Assembly: GCA_965153455.1 (NCBI GenBank)
Contig: OZ234493.1
Location: forward strand, 11,026,213 to 11,090,212
Source of the DNA: Sphagnum compactum
Taxonomy: Eukaryota > Bryophyta > Sphagnopsida > Sphagnales
Reading direction: 5' to 3'
Length of the DNA stretch: 64,000 bases
In this document: positions 39,538 to 52,217 of the stretch, in pieces
How the letters are laid out: every line of letters starts with the position of its first letter
Position numbering within the stretch: position 1 is the first letter of the stretch
Position numbers and translations under genes: made by a program
Notes under the pieces: generated by a model
What the model saw: only the letters and a program-made list of their open reading frames with translations
What the model was told of the DNA's origin: nothing
Database searches by the model: none

Positions 39538-42500
39538 TTAGGTAACGCAATCAAAATTTTGGAAGGATGCAACCTCCAACAAAGCTTCACAAAGGCCATG
39601 CTCCTTTTCACTTTTTGTTGTTTCTGCTAGGCTTGAGCTCCCAAGATACACAAACCTTTTAGGAGAAGATGGTGTGAAGAAATCACTCCCCAATATCGAG
39701 CCTCCACGTTTGATCAACCTCTCCCCATCATCCCCATGCACCTTTTGAAATGGGCGTTTCTCATTGCGTCGTACTATTGTCGTGCCTTCCTCCATTGGCA
39801 TTGTTGACTCAAACACTTCTTCTTCAGGTATCAAAGGTTTCCCATCCACAATAAAATTCTTTCGAATTGGTGAGTTTTTAAAATTCGTCTTACAAGAGGT
39901 AATAAGCTTCTCATTTTTGCTTCCCAAGTCTATTGTTTGAATATTGGTGAGGAGAGAGATAGAGGTAGGTAGGGTGTGAAGAAATGTACAATCATGAAAA
40001 TTTAGCCATCGCAACTTGGGCATGGCACCTTCCTCCACCTCAGGAAATTGAACAAGCTTAGACTGCCCAAGATTGAACGAGTTAAGAGCTGGGAAGGCAC
40101 CTCGATGTGTGAATGATTGTGGAAGCTCTTTGATTGACAGTCCAAGCATCAACGAACCTAGCCTAGGAAGACTATCTAAGGTAGGCAAGCATACTAAATT
40201 GGGACAATTGGTCAATACTACATCATCTAAATTGGGACAATCATTCAATGTTAAATTGACTAAATTGGGACAATCATTCAATCCTAGGATTTGTAAATCG
40301 GGAAGAAAGCTCAATCTTAAGGTCTTGAGACGTAAAAATGGTTTCATGTCTGAGGAAATAAGGACTTTGATACTACCTGTATGTAATGTGAGGTCTTCAA
40401 GTTCTTCCATTAATTCTAGTTTGGAATAATATGTGGAATGAGAGTTATTGTGGATAACTAATGACCTCATATGTGGCATTATATTACGAGTTATATTACG
40501 ATAATCTATCTTTAGTATTCTAAGACTTCCAGGTAAGCCCCTACCTCGTACATCAAGACCACAACCCAAGAGGTTAAGGGATTCAAGCCGTTTCAAAGAA
40601 GGAAATTCGAATGGTAGAAATTTCAATGCAGAACATTGAAATAAATTGAGAGTTACCAACATCTCAAGTTTCCCTATCGACCCTGGGAGTTCCTTTAAAT
40701 TTGCACAACTTTCAAGATCAAGGACCGCCAACATTTGCAATCCCCCTAGCGATTTAGGAAGTTTTGTGAAAGAACAAAATCCAAGGTGCAAAGTTTCCAA
40801 CTTTTCTAGTTTACCTATTGAGTTTGGTAGATTCTTTAAGCGTATGCAATATTTAAGGTTAAGATTCTTCAGGTTTTTAAGATTCCCCATTGCTTCTGGT
40901 AGTCTTTGTAAACCATCACAACGTTCAAGGCATAGAGACACCAACATTTGTAGCCCCCCTGTTGATTTTGGAAGTTTTTCTAAACCTTGACAATTTCCAA
41001 GGTGGAGATAAATCAAATGCTTCAGATTGCTAAACCCTTTGGGGAAACCTTTGAAAGACCTGCCAAAAGTTAGGTCCAAACCCATGAGTAAACTTCAAAA
41101 TACATCTTAACCTTGCAAAACAAGTTAGTCGTCCATTAAGAGTAATTTCCTTAAACCTTAAAAGTCCTAATCTAATTTGTTAAGTCCTTATACATAATCT
41201 TTAAAAAATCTCTCACACAGCAAGTTTTAAATAAATCAATTGATTCTCAAGTTCATTGGGCGAAGATTCTCACTTGTTGAAACTTAAGTCCAAAACCTTG
41301 AGATTTTGTTGAATGCCTTTCAAGAAGCCATCTGGCAAATCCTCCAATTGTTCATTGTGAGAAAGAAGAAGTGTATGCATATTGGGTGCAGATATCTTGG
41401 TAGGGAGTGTCTTCAAGTTGTTGTCATTCAGTGATAGTCGACGAACAGCAAGCAACTCCTTAGCATTTGTTCTCCATTCCGGTGGGAATTCTTGCAAATG
41501 GCGACCAGGTCGATATAGAGCAAGTTGCTTTTTTTGATCTGCATCATGACTTTGAATAATGTGGAATGCCAAGTCTCTCAAGACCCGATGAATTTTACAA
41601 CACAACTTGTTTTCAATATCAGACACTAGTTCAATGAGGGATCGACCTATCAACAACCCCAACACATGGTAGGTATCTTGTTCAGGATCATCTCGAAAGT
41701 CTCCTGGAACCAACCCTTCTGCAACCCAATATTGAAACAACCTGTCTTGCTCCAACAATTCATCTTCACGAAATGCTGCAAAGTAAAGAAAACATTCCTT
41801 AGCATTGGCATGATCAGCATTCTCTAGATCATCGTAGCTAGTCTTGAGGTAATCAAACAGCTGCTTTTCCACATCTTGATGTTTCATGCGTGATTCCTCT
41901 AGTTTCTTTAGTTCTCGCTCCCACTCTCCAGGCGACTTCTTGCCAATCATCACTCCACCTATCACTTTAAGAGCCAAGGGAAGACCTTGACATTCCTCAG
42001 CTACTAAATGGGCCAATCCCTCTACTCCAGGGGGAATGTTATATTGGCCAAATGCATGCACACGAAACAACCTCCAACTATCTTCTTCTGGAAGCTTGTC
42101 CATGTGTAATTTTGTTGCTTCTGTTACTCCTGCTGTCAGTAATACACGTTCCTTTCTACTAGTCCATAGTGTAACACTACCAGGTCCTTTAGCTACGTCC
42201 AGCCATTCTATGACACTCTCTTCCCAAACATCATCTACAATGAAAAGTACCCTCCTACTTGAAAACTCGTGGCACAATATAGACCAGTAATGACTTTGAC
42301 CCAAGGTGTTGAGATGTACAAGATTTGGATACAATTTCTCACTCAAAGTTCGATAGAGTGACCTGAAGTCAGGATCTTTTCCAACAGTCAGCCAAATGAT
42401 ATTTGCATTTCCAAAATGTTGTTGCACCTCCATGCTATTGTGGACTTTTTGAGCAAGAAGTGTTTTCCCCACCCCACCTTTGCCCCAAACTCCAATAGAG

Positions 42501-43276
42501 TGAGGATCTGCATCACTATGTGTTGAGAGTAACAACTGTTGCAGCCTCCCAATAGACTCGTCCAAACCAAAGACAAACGGAGGCACATGCAACTTTGGCG
42601 AAGGTTGTTGAGGGTCAATCGTTGCCAAGGTCAATGGTAATGCCTCGATCGCATCGTCATGGTCATCAGATGCGTTCAACTTTTGCAAAGCAGTTATGAT
42701 TGCAACAGTTGCTTCTTCAACATTCAACGACTTACCAATAGATGGCTTGAAACATTGTCGTGTAACATCCGCCAATTGTCGTGTGACATTCGGCAATTGT
42801 CGCGTGACAATCGACAATTGGTTCTCCACAGATTGCAGTGCATGTTGAGTGTCTTTGGTCGCATTTTCGACTTTTACCGATATAGACAAAGCCAAATCCA
42901 CCCCAACCAGAGGTGCTTGTTGCAAGAGCGCCTCCACACTCTCCGTTAATTTGTTAATTTCTTTGGCTGCACGATACCTAGACACAGGAGCTGTCCATCT
43001 TGGATGTTGTTCATTGGACGCATTCAATGTTGTCTCTGCGGCCTTCAGTCGTTTCTCAAGTTCAGTCAACCATGTATGCACCAAGCTCACATTCGAACTC
43101 AGATTAGGGGCCCGGGTTCCTGTGTGTTGTAGAAGAGGCTGCAATTTGAAGAGAAGATCACTTAATTTCCTATAACTCTTATCATACTTCAAGGTAATTT
43201 CTACAGCATCGATCACTCGATTTAATAGTGGTTGCAACTGCCCAAGAATCCCAAAAACTAACCCAGGCTCTATCAT
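39538..43276 (-). CDS. RPW8-NB-ARC-LRR immune receptor (RNL class), RNL2
   Basis: Paralogue of RNL1 with the same two-exon structure: exon 1 is 41274-43276, exon 2 is 39538-41059. The 214-bp intron has the same AA/GTGAGA donor and GGCAG/GTC acceptor and rejoins as SFNK-SFKGFPKG. The product is 1174 residues. The RPW8-like domain is N-terminal and NB-ARC motifs are intact (GKGGVGKT, LFIVDDVW, GLPL). The MHD-type motif again reads I-H-R, here at about 562-564. The LRR region is longer than in RNL1 by exactly 72 residues, three 24-residue repeats with LPxSxGxLxxLxxLxLxxC spacing. The C-terminal tail beyond IKRGG is about 49 residues longer than in RNL1 and ends NFDCVT. A 12-bp in-frame insertion (IEALPLTLATI) precedes the NB domain. 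No disabling change is seen, so this looks like the more complete copy. Confidence 0.93.
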
Positions 43277-43378
43277 GATTTTGGATCACACTTCTCGTGA
43301 CATTGAAAAAACTAGGTAAAATCTCTCTCTCAATCACTTCATCCTTCCTCTCAACTTTGAACCTTGGCTCTAGTATAC

Positions 43379-46300
43379 TGACCACGAAACCTCTAACAAA
43401 ATGTCCATCAGCAACATTTTGCTCAGCCAAGGAAATGACTTTGTGTTCAGTTTAATCATTTCCTTCAATATCGGTGTTCATCTAATGACAAAACAGTGAA
43501 CAAAAACAAGCCAAATCAACACTCAACAGAAAGAAGGTAGACGTTCATATGCCAAAAAACTTGACCTTTCATGCTGATCTTGAAAAGCCACAAAATTCCT
43601 TCCGGTAGTCTACTCCCGACCAAGAATTTGGGGGAGATGAACAAAGCTAAAAGAGATTCGAGACTCCCCCAAGTTTGACACATGACATTCCTGCAACTTC
43701 ACCCCTCCAATGAACTGTCTCAAGCCTCTTCTCTACTGAACCAAAAAAAAAGAAAAGAAAAAAAGCTAGAATCTTAAAGCAATTCCTGATGAAGGTGTGT
43801 TGTGGTAGTTTAGTGTCTACTCCTTGGCATTCCACCCCCACAACCCCTGAACAGACAGATGGTGGTGGTCTGATTAGGTCCTGGCAATATATAATGGGCC
43901 AGAGAGAACCAGCAGCGATGGAGAACTCTGTGTGCAGCGTTCTGTACTTTGTAACCCCAGTAAAGCACCTTCCTTGAAAGTTTGTGAACCGCGTATATCA
44001 TTCACATAAGTGAATTTGATGTCCATTCACCAGACTCTTCACCTAATCTCTGTAATTTCCTAGGTGATACAAGGGAATGAATGGCAGCAGTACAGAAGTA
44101 TTGCTGTTTTCTTTTTTACTCGAACTGGCCCATTTTGCTGGATTCTCTTTTCACCTTTCACTCCAAACACAGGTTTTGTGTCCATCTTATTTATTTGCTA
44201 GATATGTTTGGATATTATATACCCTTAGTAGGTACCCATAACATATATACACTCAGTATCCATCACATGGCAGGTTATGGGAACAGAAATTGTCTGGGCA
44301 TGACCCCATTTTTTTAGGAAAAATATTAATAGGGCCAAAGGGTAGACAGGGCAGAAAAGAATGCAGCAGTAGTTTTGTAAGACCTTCGGCTGACTAAATA
44401 TTTTTCTGACCTTTGGCCTGGGACAAGTGCTCGTTTGCTGGTTTCACTTCTGGTTGTGCAAGTTCCACTTGTGATCTGAATCATGTATTAGATGATTCCA
44501 CTTTCGATTGTGACTGTTCCACTGGTGATGGGATCATTGGTCAGGGACACCAGTTACTGGTTGAAACATGGCCTGGTAGCACCTGTTACCAACTGACACA
44601 ACCTCTTCTTGCCATCCCAGCTTTGATGCATTCCTATGTGGAATGTGCCCTACCAAGTCCATTCCATAGGGATGTGTTGAAGGAGCCTTTCACCTAGTTG
44701 CAAGAGTAGAAATTTAGTAATTGCTTGTGTGTTTAAGTGCTTTTCTCGTTGGAGAAAGTTTTAAGAAGTACCCTCTCCTTACTTAAAAACAATTTTTAGT
44801 TTTTCCACACACTCCTGCTTATCTGAAACTTTGACCATGTGGTTCATAGGTTTCGGTTTTAGTGTAACAAAATAGGTTTGAAACATAAATTCAAAGTGCA
44901 AAGAAAAGTCAAAAGAATGCATAAGAAACACATCTGACCCTTTCAAATTGCATAGCTTGTAGTGCAAGCTTCAAGCCATAATTCTGACAGCATCAAAACT
45001 TGGCCATCATGTCTGATGGTGTCTAAGACATGTCAGTTTCCAGAAAATTAATTGGGAGCGTGTTGATGAACCTGCTATGAAGCATCTTTCAGAATATTCT
45101 ATAATATTCTATTTGTCAAAATGGAATTTTCAAAATTAGATCATTATTTGACAGAGTCTTGATGAACCTGCTATTCAACTACTCTCTCTGAATGGTGTGA
45201 GGTGCCCTCCAATAAGTAAGGAAAGATGGTCAGTTTTGACGCGTATATGCAGGCACATACACAGCCACCCACCACCGCTCACACTCCGCTTCCAACTCAA
45301 TCTTCACGTACTCCAACTTGGACTTTCTGCAGGACCTTTCACATCACTTCTTTCAAAGCATTTTCACCACACATCAGTGAAGATTATTTTTATTGACAAG
45401 GATATTGTGTTTAGATTCAATATAGAGTATAGTAGCTTAAGGGATTTTGGCCCCTAGGTAATAGGTCTATTTTTACATGAGGATTTTTGAAAGATGATGT
45501 TTTCGCTTGTGTTCAAACTTGAGAATAGTTATAGAGTTATAACAGCTTGAAGGATCTTGGTTTCCTTCAGAGGATTCTTTGAAGATTATATTTCTGCAGG
45601 GTGAAATGTTTGAGTTTCCATAATTCTTCTTTTGCCTTAAAATGGCAAGGCCCCAGTGTGACACAATCCTTGTTAAATCTTGGAGCAAGCTAGCGCAAAT
45701 CTCCTTGCTCTCTGATAAAAATAGCTCAAAAAATAGATTTTTGTATTGTGAATTTGGTCCCTGACAATTATTGGTCCAAATGTACAGGAGGAAATGGTCT
45801 TTCACTAGTTGAACTGCCTTTCTTGATGTGTGGGGACATTGAGCATTAACATCGACATATTTTAATGTAAATGTGTAGATAGAACTAGCAATGTGAGGTG
45901 GAGATGCCCTCCAGCTTCTCAATCTCCACCTACTACAACTTGGAGTTTTGGACTTTCTTTCTGCAAAGTTTGGCAGGGTTTCATCATCATTTTGGACTTC
46001 CAGGATGGCCTTTCCCACCAGGTCTTCCTTCAGGCTTTTCTCACCCAACTTGAGAAATTTCCTAGTGGATTGGAATGCACCTCATTTCTCTGGACTTTCT
46101 GCATGATTTGGGCCCCTAAAGCACTCTGAGAAATTTCCTAGTGTACTTGGAAGGCACCCTATTTCTCAGTGCACCTAGTCTTCAGCTCCATAATGCGAGA
46201 ATATCAGCACTTTGGGGCTTTACCCTACACTTTCCCATCAGACCGACACGAGGTTGTTGGACATCTCATCAAACGTATGGCCAGAATTAGCCCGGCGACA

Positions 46301-46820
46301 ACTCCAAAGGCTCTGGCAAGGCTGGGCTGGCAGTTACCTATGTGTCCTTTTGTCTTTTCAATCCAACACGAGTAGTATGCTGTGCACTTGATGGCTACTC
46401 TTTTCTATAACATAAACTACACCACCAAGCAAATGTAAATAGGATCACAATTGCTCTCTCCTCAAGGCATCAGGGTTACTATATAGGAGCCGTCAGAATT
46501 TCTGAATTGAGCCTCGTACTAACCATGTACTACATGGCCACACTGGCAAACACCATGTCCCACGTATGCCATTGAGTCAGAAAGAGATTTTCTCCAATTT
46601 TTAAAATTTTAGGTAATCAAGGACTGAAGTTTATGGGCCTTTTGGAAGTTTGCAGATCTAATTAGGCTGTTGAGATGGCAAAAACAATTTGTTTGGTTCC
46701 TGATTCCAGATAAGGGTTTGTCTCCTATAACATATCCCCAATCCCGCACAACTTGACTCCAGCATCTCACCCTCTCTGATTTTACGGTGATCCTTGAAAC
46801 TGTAGGGTAAACTGGCCCAA
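43379..46820. repeat. RNL upstream block, copy B
   Basis: Counterpart of 17393-20865, directly upstream of RNL2. On the minus strand it keeps the TATATA string near 43892 and a single unit of the 54-bp motif near 44690. A minus-strand open frame of 191 codons (45473-46048) is closed by stops in copy A and has no known motif. Confidence 0.85.
45889..46183. other. 295-bp tract identical to 19938-20232
   Basis: Unit B partner of the identical tract described in unit A. Identity begins at CAATGTGAGGTGG and stops at CCTAGTCTTC, with substitutions right outside on both sides. In copy C the related sequence (about 56745-56830) is much diverged and partly deleted. Confidence 0.85.
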
Positions 46821-47600
46821 CCGCGTTCACAGGCCTCCCACTGAACAACCCAGTAGTGCAGGGCACAGCCATCAATCGAACATTCAGCATCTGGCGTTTG
46901 TGTACCTAAATGCTGAAGACTGAATGCTCGGTTTCTAAAATTGGGCATGTAGTTTTTGCAGAAAATGTGTTTGGAGTGTTGTTTTCGATGTTTGGTTTTC
47001 AGAACCTTGTGTGGTATGAAAAATTGTTTGGACATCTTTTTCATATTCTTATTTGTTCGCATGTTTACACATGTTTGGTTTAGGGCTCACAATGGGTGGT
47101 GACTGATGGGGGAGTGCACAGCCAAGGGGGGTGAAGGGACCAACAAAGAGGGAGAATGTTTGGTGATGGGCTATCAAGTGTGCACCCAAAGAGGTTAATG
47201 TTTGGTAAAGGGTGTTGGAGTATTCAGTTTAGCAAAGGCCATTTGAACAGACAAAAAGGTTAGGGTTGAACTCATAAACACAACAACTAACTAGAGACAT
47301 TTATGAGCACCCTAAAGAGTCCAAATTACAAATTCCCCCAAATTTGGCTGCACTGAGTTCCCTGCACAATTATAGCTAGCAGATCCAACAACATTCACAA
47401 GTTCTCCCTCTAGAATTATAGCTAGCAAATCCAACAACATTCACGAGTTCATAGAGCAAAGTTGAGTATAATTCAATGCCATGTTCTCATTTTAACCTTT
47501 ATAGGCATGTTTAGCTAAAATCTATTTTGAAAAGAAATTTCTACCTAATGTAAAGCTTGTATTTCTTGCAACACCATGTTTGAGAGCAAACTGGCTAAAT
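46821..47600. other. Spacer between unit B and relic P2
   Basis: Sequence specific to this place, starting exactly where similarity with unit A ends. It includes two nearby copies of ATTATAGCTAGCA followed by ATCCAACAACATTCAC (about 47370 and 47415), a short direct repeat. No gene recognised. Confidence 0.45.
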
Positions 47601-47609
47601 TAGAAAACA

Positions 47610-47897
47610 TTGGTCAAGGTAAAAGATGTAGATGAATGTAAACATTCTCATAGCAAGGTGAAAATACAGACTATAAATGAACGTTCTAATGAGAAGGTTA
47701 GGATCAAAGTAGAATGTATAGATGAACTAAAACATTCTAATGAAAGGGTTAAAATCAAAATAGAACATACAAATCAGTTGAAGCATTTTGATAGTGAGCT
47801 TAAGGGCAAGATAGAGGAGCTACAATCTAAAATTATGTGTCAAAATAGTAAGCTAAGGATTCATGAAGGTGAAGGAGAGAAGAAAGGGGTTGATTAA
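47610..47897 (+). CDS. Small open frame with heptad-like repeats, part of relic P2 or a separate ORF
   Basis: 95 codons, strongly charged. It has repeats of about 16 residues around the pattern D/N-E-x-x-H-S-x-x-x-V-K-I-K, for example ECKHSHSKVKIQ, ERSNEKVRIKVE and ELKHSNERVKIKIE, so a coiled coil is likely. DNA of the same segment shows imperfect 45-48-bp tandem repeats. It lies just upstream of the pogo-like relic P2, on the same strand. The matching part is missing from P1, where block A' cuts in. It may be a transposon accessory frame or an N-terminal exon; I cannot tell which, and it may not be expressed. Confidence 0.35.
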   Translation: MVKVKDVDECKHSHSKVKIQTINERSNEKVRIKVECIDELKHSNERVKIKIEHTNQLKHFDSELKGKIEELQSKIMCQNSKLRIHEGEGEKKGVD

Positions 47898-48103
47898 TAC
47901 ATAGATAGACTTTACAATTTCAAGTATAGGTATGTTGAACACAATAATCAACAAGACCAAACTATGGGGCATGAAGTTCAATGAAAGGTAGGTTTCAAAT
48001 GACTGCAACTTAGTGGAGTATGAGATACATTCCAACAACCTACACAACAAAAAATGATGTTGACATAATCTGTGAAAACTTTATTGAATTTTATAGTTTA
48101 GTC

Positions 48104-50190
48104 AAATCCAACCATGTATTAGAGTCCCATTCTATTCAATTCTACCCTAATTTAAAATACTTTTTGGAATCATGGTCTAATCATAAGAGGCGCGAGGTTG
48201 TAGGGCCAGATTAAACACCATTAAGTTGTTGAAAGCTTGGGCCAAGAGGCAACAAATAGCCATGAATCCCAATGTGCCTTGCAACTGTAGATATAGTGTG
48301 CTAAAACAATCAGCTACAAATAAGGAAAACATCCAACAAGTAGGAGCAAACACACATAAAACAACTAGGGCTAATAGAGTTCTTATGAAAGTTGTAGGAG
48401 GAAAGTGGACATATTAAGCTTTAAAGGAACCAATGGAGGTAGTGGAAAGGGGAACAAACACAATGAGAAAGGTAAGTAGGAATTATGATATATCATTGTT
48501 TTTTCTTGGAAATCATTTGAATGGTAAAATAAGGAACATAAGGACTGGATTTGGAGGGGTACTAACAGATGAAGAAAATGTTGCCATTGTTAGGTGGGTA
48601 TTCACAATGAACGAAATGGGGTTGCCTATCACCTTACAACAATTAAAGATGAAAATGGTTAAACTCGCCCAAACTAGTCCTACTCCATTGTACAATGGAA
48701 TACCTGGTGTTAGTTGGTGGTATTGGTTCAAACATCGCCACCTTGAATTCAACATCAAATAAGTTAAAGGGTTGGAGGTTTGTAGAGCCCAAGGTTTGAC
48801 CAACAGTGCTTGCCAAACGTCTTATACCAATTTTCAAATGTTATACACTAAGCACAATTACAACACAAATCACATTTGGAACTTTCATGATATTAGAATT
48901 CAAGCAAGGAAGCAAAGCAGAACTAGGATGTTAACCAAGTGAAGATCCCAACAAGTATACAACACAATTCCAAAATTTTAAGAGTGGTTAACAATCAATT
49001 ATGGTGGGGGGTTTAAACTAACATTTTACATATTCAAGAGACAAAAATTGTGTGATAATTACATCCAAAACTACAAACCCTACAACTATATGCTAATACA
49101 AAAGAAAGTTTGGATGACCTCAACTTTATTTAAAGGAATTCTTTTAATTTCCAAAAGGTTAGCACAAGGGGGAACTTCTTATTTTAATTCTCATATTTTA
49201 ATCTTAAATGGGCATGGTTTTCATGTCTCATTGGTGGCTATAGAACATGCCTAAAAATTTGGCCTAGATGTGCTTACATTACCTAACCACACTTTTCACA
49301 TTTTATAATTATTGGATGTATTATGTTTTGAACCATTCAAAACTACATTCAGAAAAGAGAGGCATGGGGCAATGGTAAAGAACAATTATCTAGAACCCAA
49401 CAATATCACATCAACAGGTCGGGTGGACAAAGCACTAAATCAAACATTGCCTAGGAAGAACTTCATATGAAGATTTAGGGCTATTGGAATTTGGCCTTTT
49501 AACCTCACAACTGTGGATGCAAAGACCCAAGCTAATGAGATATGCATCACAAAGCCATACAATGCATTAGACTAGAAGCAAAACAATTCAAATGATGTAG
49601 ATGAAGATACAACACAAGGAAGGGTGATATTGTTGCAACAAAACTTTTGAACATAATAACAACTATTGAGGCTACAAAGTTTGAGCTTCCTACTTAGTAT
49701 TTCAAAACCAAAATATTGCTTCTTATGTTGACCTACCCAGGAACCTTGGTGAGGAAATAGTTGGAGGATGAAACCATCAACCTAGAGTTTAGCCCTTGAC
49801 TTTTAAGCAATAGGAAGAGCAATATATTCCAACAATAGAAACCTAGGAAGCTTTGAGGATGCACAACTAGTTTTCACTACCCCACTTTTCTGCAAGGAAA
49901 CCAAGGGGAAGGTGCTATTAATTGACTATAACATATTTCATGTGGTCACCTTGGATGAATATTTGGACATTTTACAAAGGAAGATAATTGAAAAGGAAAA
50001 TGTAAAAGAAATTAAGGAATCAAACCGTAAGGAAAGGGAAAACAAGCAAAATAGGATGATTATTGATGAGGGGATTATAGTTGATCAAACAAAACAAAGG
50101 TCAAGAGATAAACATGCAAAAGTTGAATTTATAGAATTCTAGTCTACAATTGTAGTTGTGAAAAGTAGGAGACCAAGAACAAGAGGATCA
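48104..50190 (+). pseudogene. pogo-like transposase relic P2
   Basis: Same family and order as P1: N-terminal piece, in-frame TAA after KWTY, psq-type HTH (MRKVSRNYDISLFFLG), CENP-B-type HTH (LTDEENVAIVRWVFTMNEMG), then a ruined first catalytic motif (WNFHDI). The second motif reads LILNGHGFH, again with Asn for the catalytic Asp. The C-terminal coil is at 49930-50140 (LDEYLDILQRKIIEKENV). It shares the TAA after KWTY and the D-to-N change with P1, so the damage predates their separation. Confidence 0.8.
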
Positions 50191-50621
50191 TAATGACCAT
50201 GAACAAGGTGAATGCAAGATTGGGTGGCTCACTTTTTGTGTCCTTCTGCAATTCTTTACAAGGTGTAGTGAATTACCATGCCATAAAACCATTTATATGC
50301 CAAATTGGGACTTGGTTTTAAATTCTCAACTTTAATAAGAAACAGTTTATATAATTTGTGCCTAGTAAATGTGCACCCATTATGTAGTAATGGACTTTTG
50401 AAATGAATAAATATACGGACTATCCCAACCATCTACACTTCCCATACACATGAAATTTTCAATGTCATATTTTGAAAATATATCTTATAGGGATTTAGTA
50501 TTTGATAGATGAAAGAAAATCAAACATAGATTTGAAAAATTCACTATAAAAGCTATAGCCAAAATATAGTTATGGGTTTTTAAATGACAAAAATCTAAAC
50601 CTTATTTTCAAAAGTCTCTAT

Positions 50622-51251
50622 GGGTGAAAACGCACTAAGGTGTAACACTTTTAGGCATATGTGAAAGTCCATAATTGACTAAATTAACATTACGAAGGTA
50701 ATGTGAAGGTAGGATACCTTGAATCACACAAGTCAGTTTACAAGTTATCATTTGAAATTTATTATAAAAAAAATTTCAACCTTAGTTTGCCTTATGGCAA
50801 ATTAAAATTTGAAAGATGAACGTTTAAAATATTACTTTCATTAAATAAATGATTTAATAAGAAAAAACATAATTCAAGGTACATAAAAAAATTGGTCATC
50901 AAAATCCTTCCAAAATATTTTGTTTGGTATCAATCTTACCACATCATATTACCATTGAGTCTTTTTCTCATTAAAGAACATTATGTGAAGGTGTATAAAG
51001 TCCATATAAATTAATTATTGATTGTTACAGATTTTTGGGTACTCCTTTGAAAGTTCATTATGTTATGGCTATTAAAAAATTATCCATGAACTTCATACAA
51101 CATGTTATTATATTATATATAACATTGTAATGTTGAATCATTTTTCATCCTAGTTGACTATATTTAATCACATGGTCAATTACAAAGTTTAAAATCTTGT
51201 AAAAATTGCCTTGTGATAACATTTTATGGATAATGTAGTGTGCTTTCACCC
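50622..51251. mobile_element. Non-autonomous TIR element 1 (630 bp)
   Basis: Left end GGGTGAAAACGCACTA and right end, read in reverse, GGGTGAAAGCACACTA form terminal inverted repeats. The allelic place after relic P1 (AAAGTCTTTACATGGG at 26091-26106) is an empty site, which fixes the insertion. Flanks are CTAT on the left and TTAC on the right, so the target duplication is 2-4 bases (TA, TTA or a mutated TTAC). No coding capacity is seen. The first 32 bases nearly match those of element 3. Confidence 0.8.
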
Positions 51252-51574
51252 TTACATGGGTCATTTTTTATTGGATTGATGATTTTTTCCTTGTAACATG
51301 TGTGTCAAAAAGATGTTTAAGTGGGTATATTTTCATATGAATTTTATTAGTTCACTAAACAACTTGTGGTCCCCCTTTTATGTTAATTTGACACAAAAAG
51401 GACTTTTATGGATTTTTATTTGCCAAAAACAAGCCATTTAACACTACATCTATTCAACAAGAGGATTGGGGGGGAGAAATGAAGCTTTGACCTACTACTG
51501 AAGAGATTGACAAGAACATATGAAAAGGAATGCAACAATTATGAACAAGGGGGAGGCCAAAAATAAAAGGATCA

Positions 51575-52217
51575 GGGTGAAATCACATTAAGGTGGACCA
51601 AAAATGGCAACTACAAAGTCCATTTTGGGAGATTTTTTAGTGTATTTTTTAACATAAAAAATTGGACAAAAGCAAAAAACCTTGAAACAAAATTAAGGTT
51701 GGCATATTTTTCCATGTCCAAGCTAATGATGCACTAATTTCAACCATTTTGAACACCTCCATTTAGTTTTGGTCATGAAAAAAATTATTTTGAATATGTG
51801 TTGGACTTTCAAAAAAATTAGACTATTACTACACATAATAAACAATTATAAAGTCCATCATATACTTCAATTTCTCCAAAAACTTTAATCTCAAGTGTCA
51901 TAACCCTTGAAAGTATAACATGTCCCACATTTGTGGAAAAAATCTTCAATCTTCTTATAAACAATGTGTCCATAACATTTTTTATGATTGTGACCTAGGA
52001 ATGACCTATATTACAAAGTCCATCTTTCATTGAATATTAATGTTATTGGTGTAATTATTTGAAACTTAGGAGGAGAAAGAAGTTAGCTTCATTTATTTGA
52101 GTCCATTTGTTATGGAATTCTCAACTTGCATATGGGTTTTATCAATAATATGTATTTAACACAGAAAATTTTGCCTTTGTGGCATCTAAATAAGTCCATC
52201 TTAATGCGTTTTTACTC
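51575..52217. mobile_element. Non-autonomous TIR element 2 (643 bp)
   Basis: Left end GGGTGAAATCACATTAAGGT and, read in reverse, right end GAGTAAAAACGCATTAAGAT match at 19 of 24 bases over the terminal 24. It is flanked by a perfect 4-bp duplication, ATCA (51571-51574 and 52218-52221). The corresponding place after P1 has a single ATCA at 26426-26429, the empty site. Length and ends mark it as kin of element 1. No open frame of note. Confidence 0.85.

Larger units (their letters stand above)
33670..46820. repeat. Segmental duplication, unit B (about 13.15 kb)
   Basis: Collinear with unit A (7911-20865). Unit B starts with TTGCAGGCGACATCCATGG and ends at GGCCCAA (46814-46820). It carries RNL2 and contains the sequence that lies upstream of ispF in unit A, but not ispF itself. 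Most of the net length difference is the 216-bp LRR segment at 40780-40995. Confidence 0.95.

Noticed and set aside
45473-46048. 191-codon minus-strand frame in unit B
   Set aside because: The same region in unit A is closed by stops, there is no known motif and no splice context; only the identical 295-bp part remains of interest.
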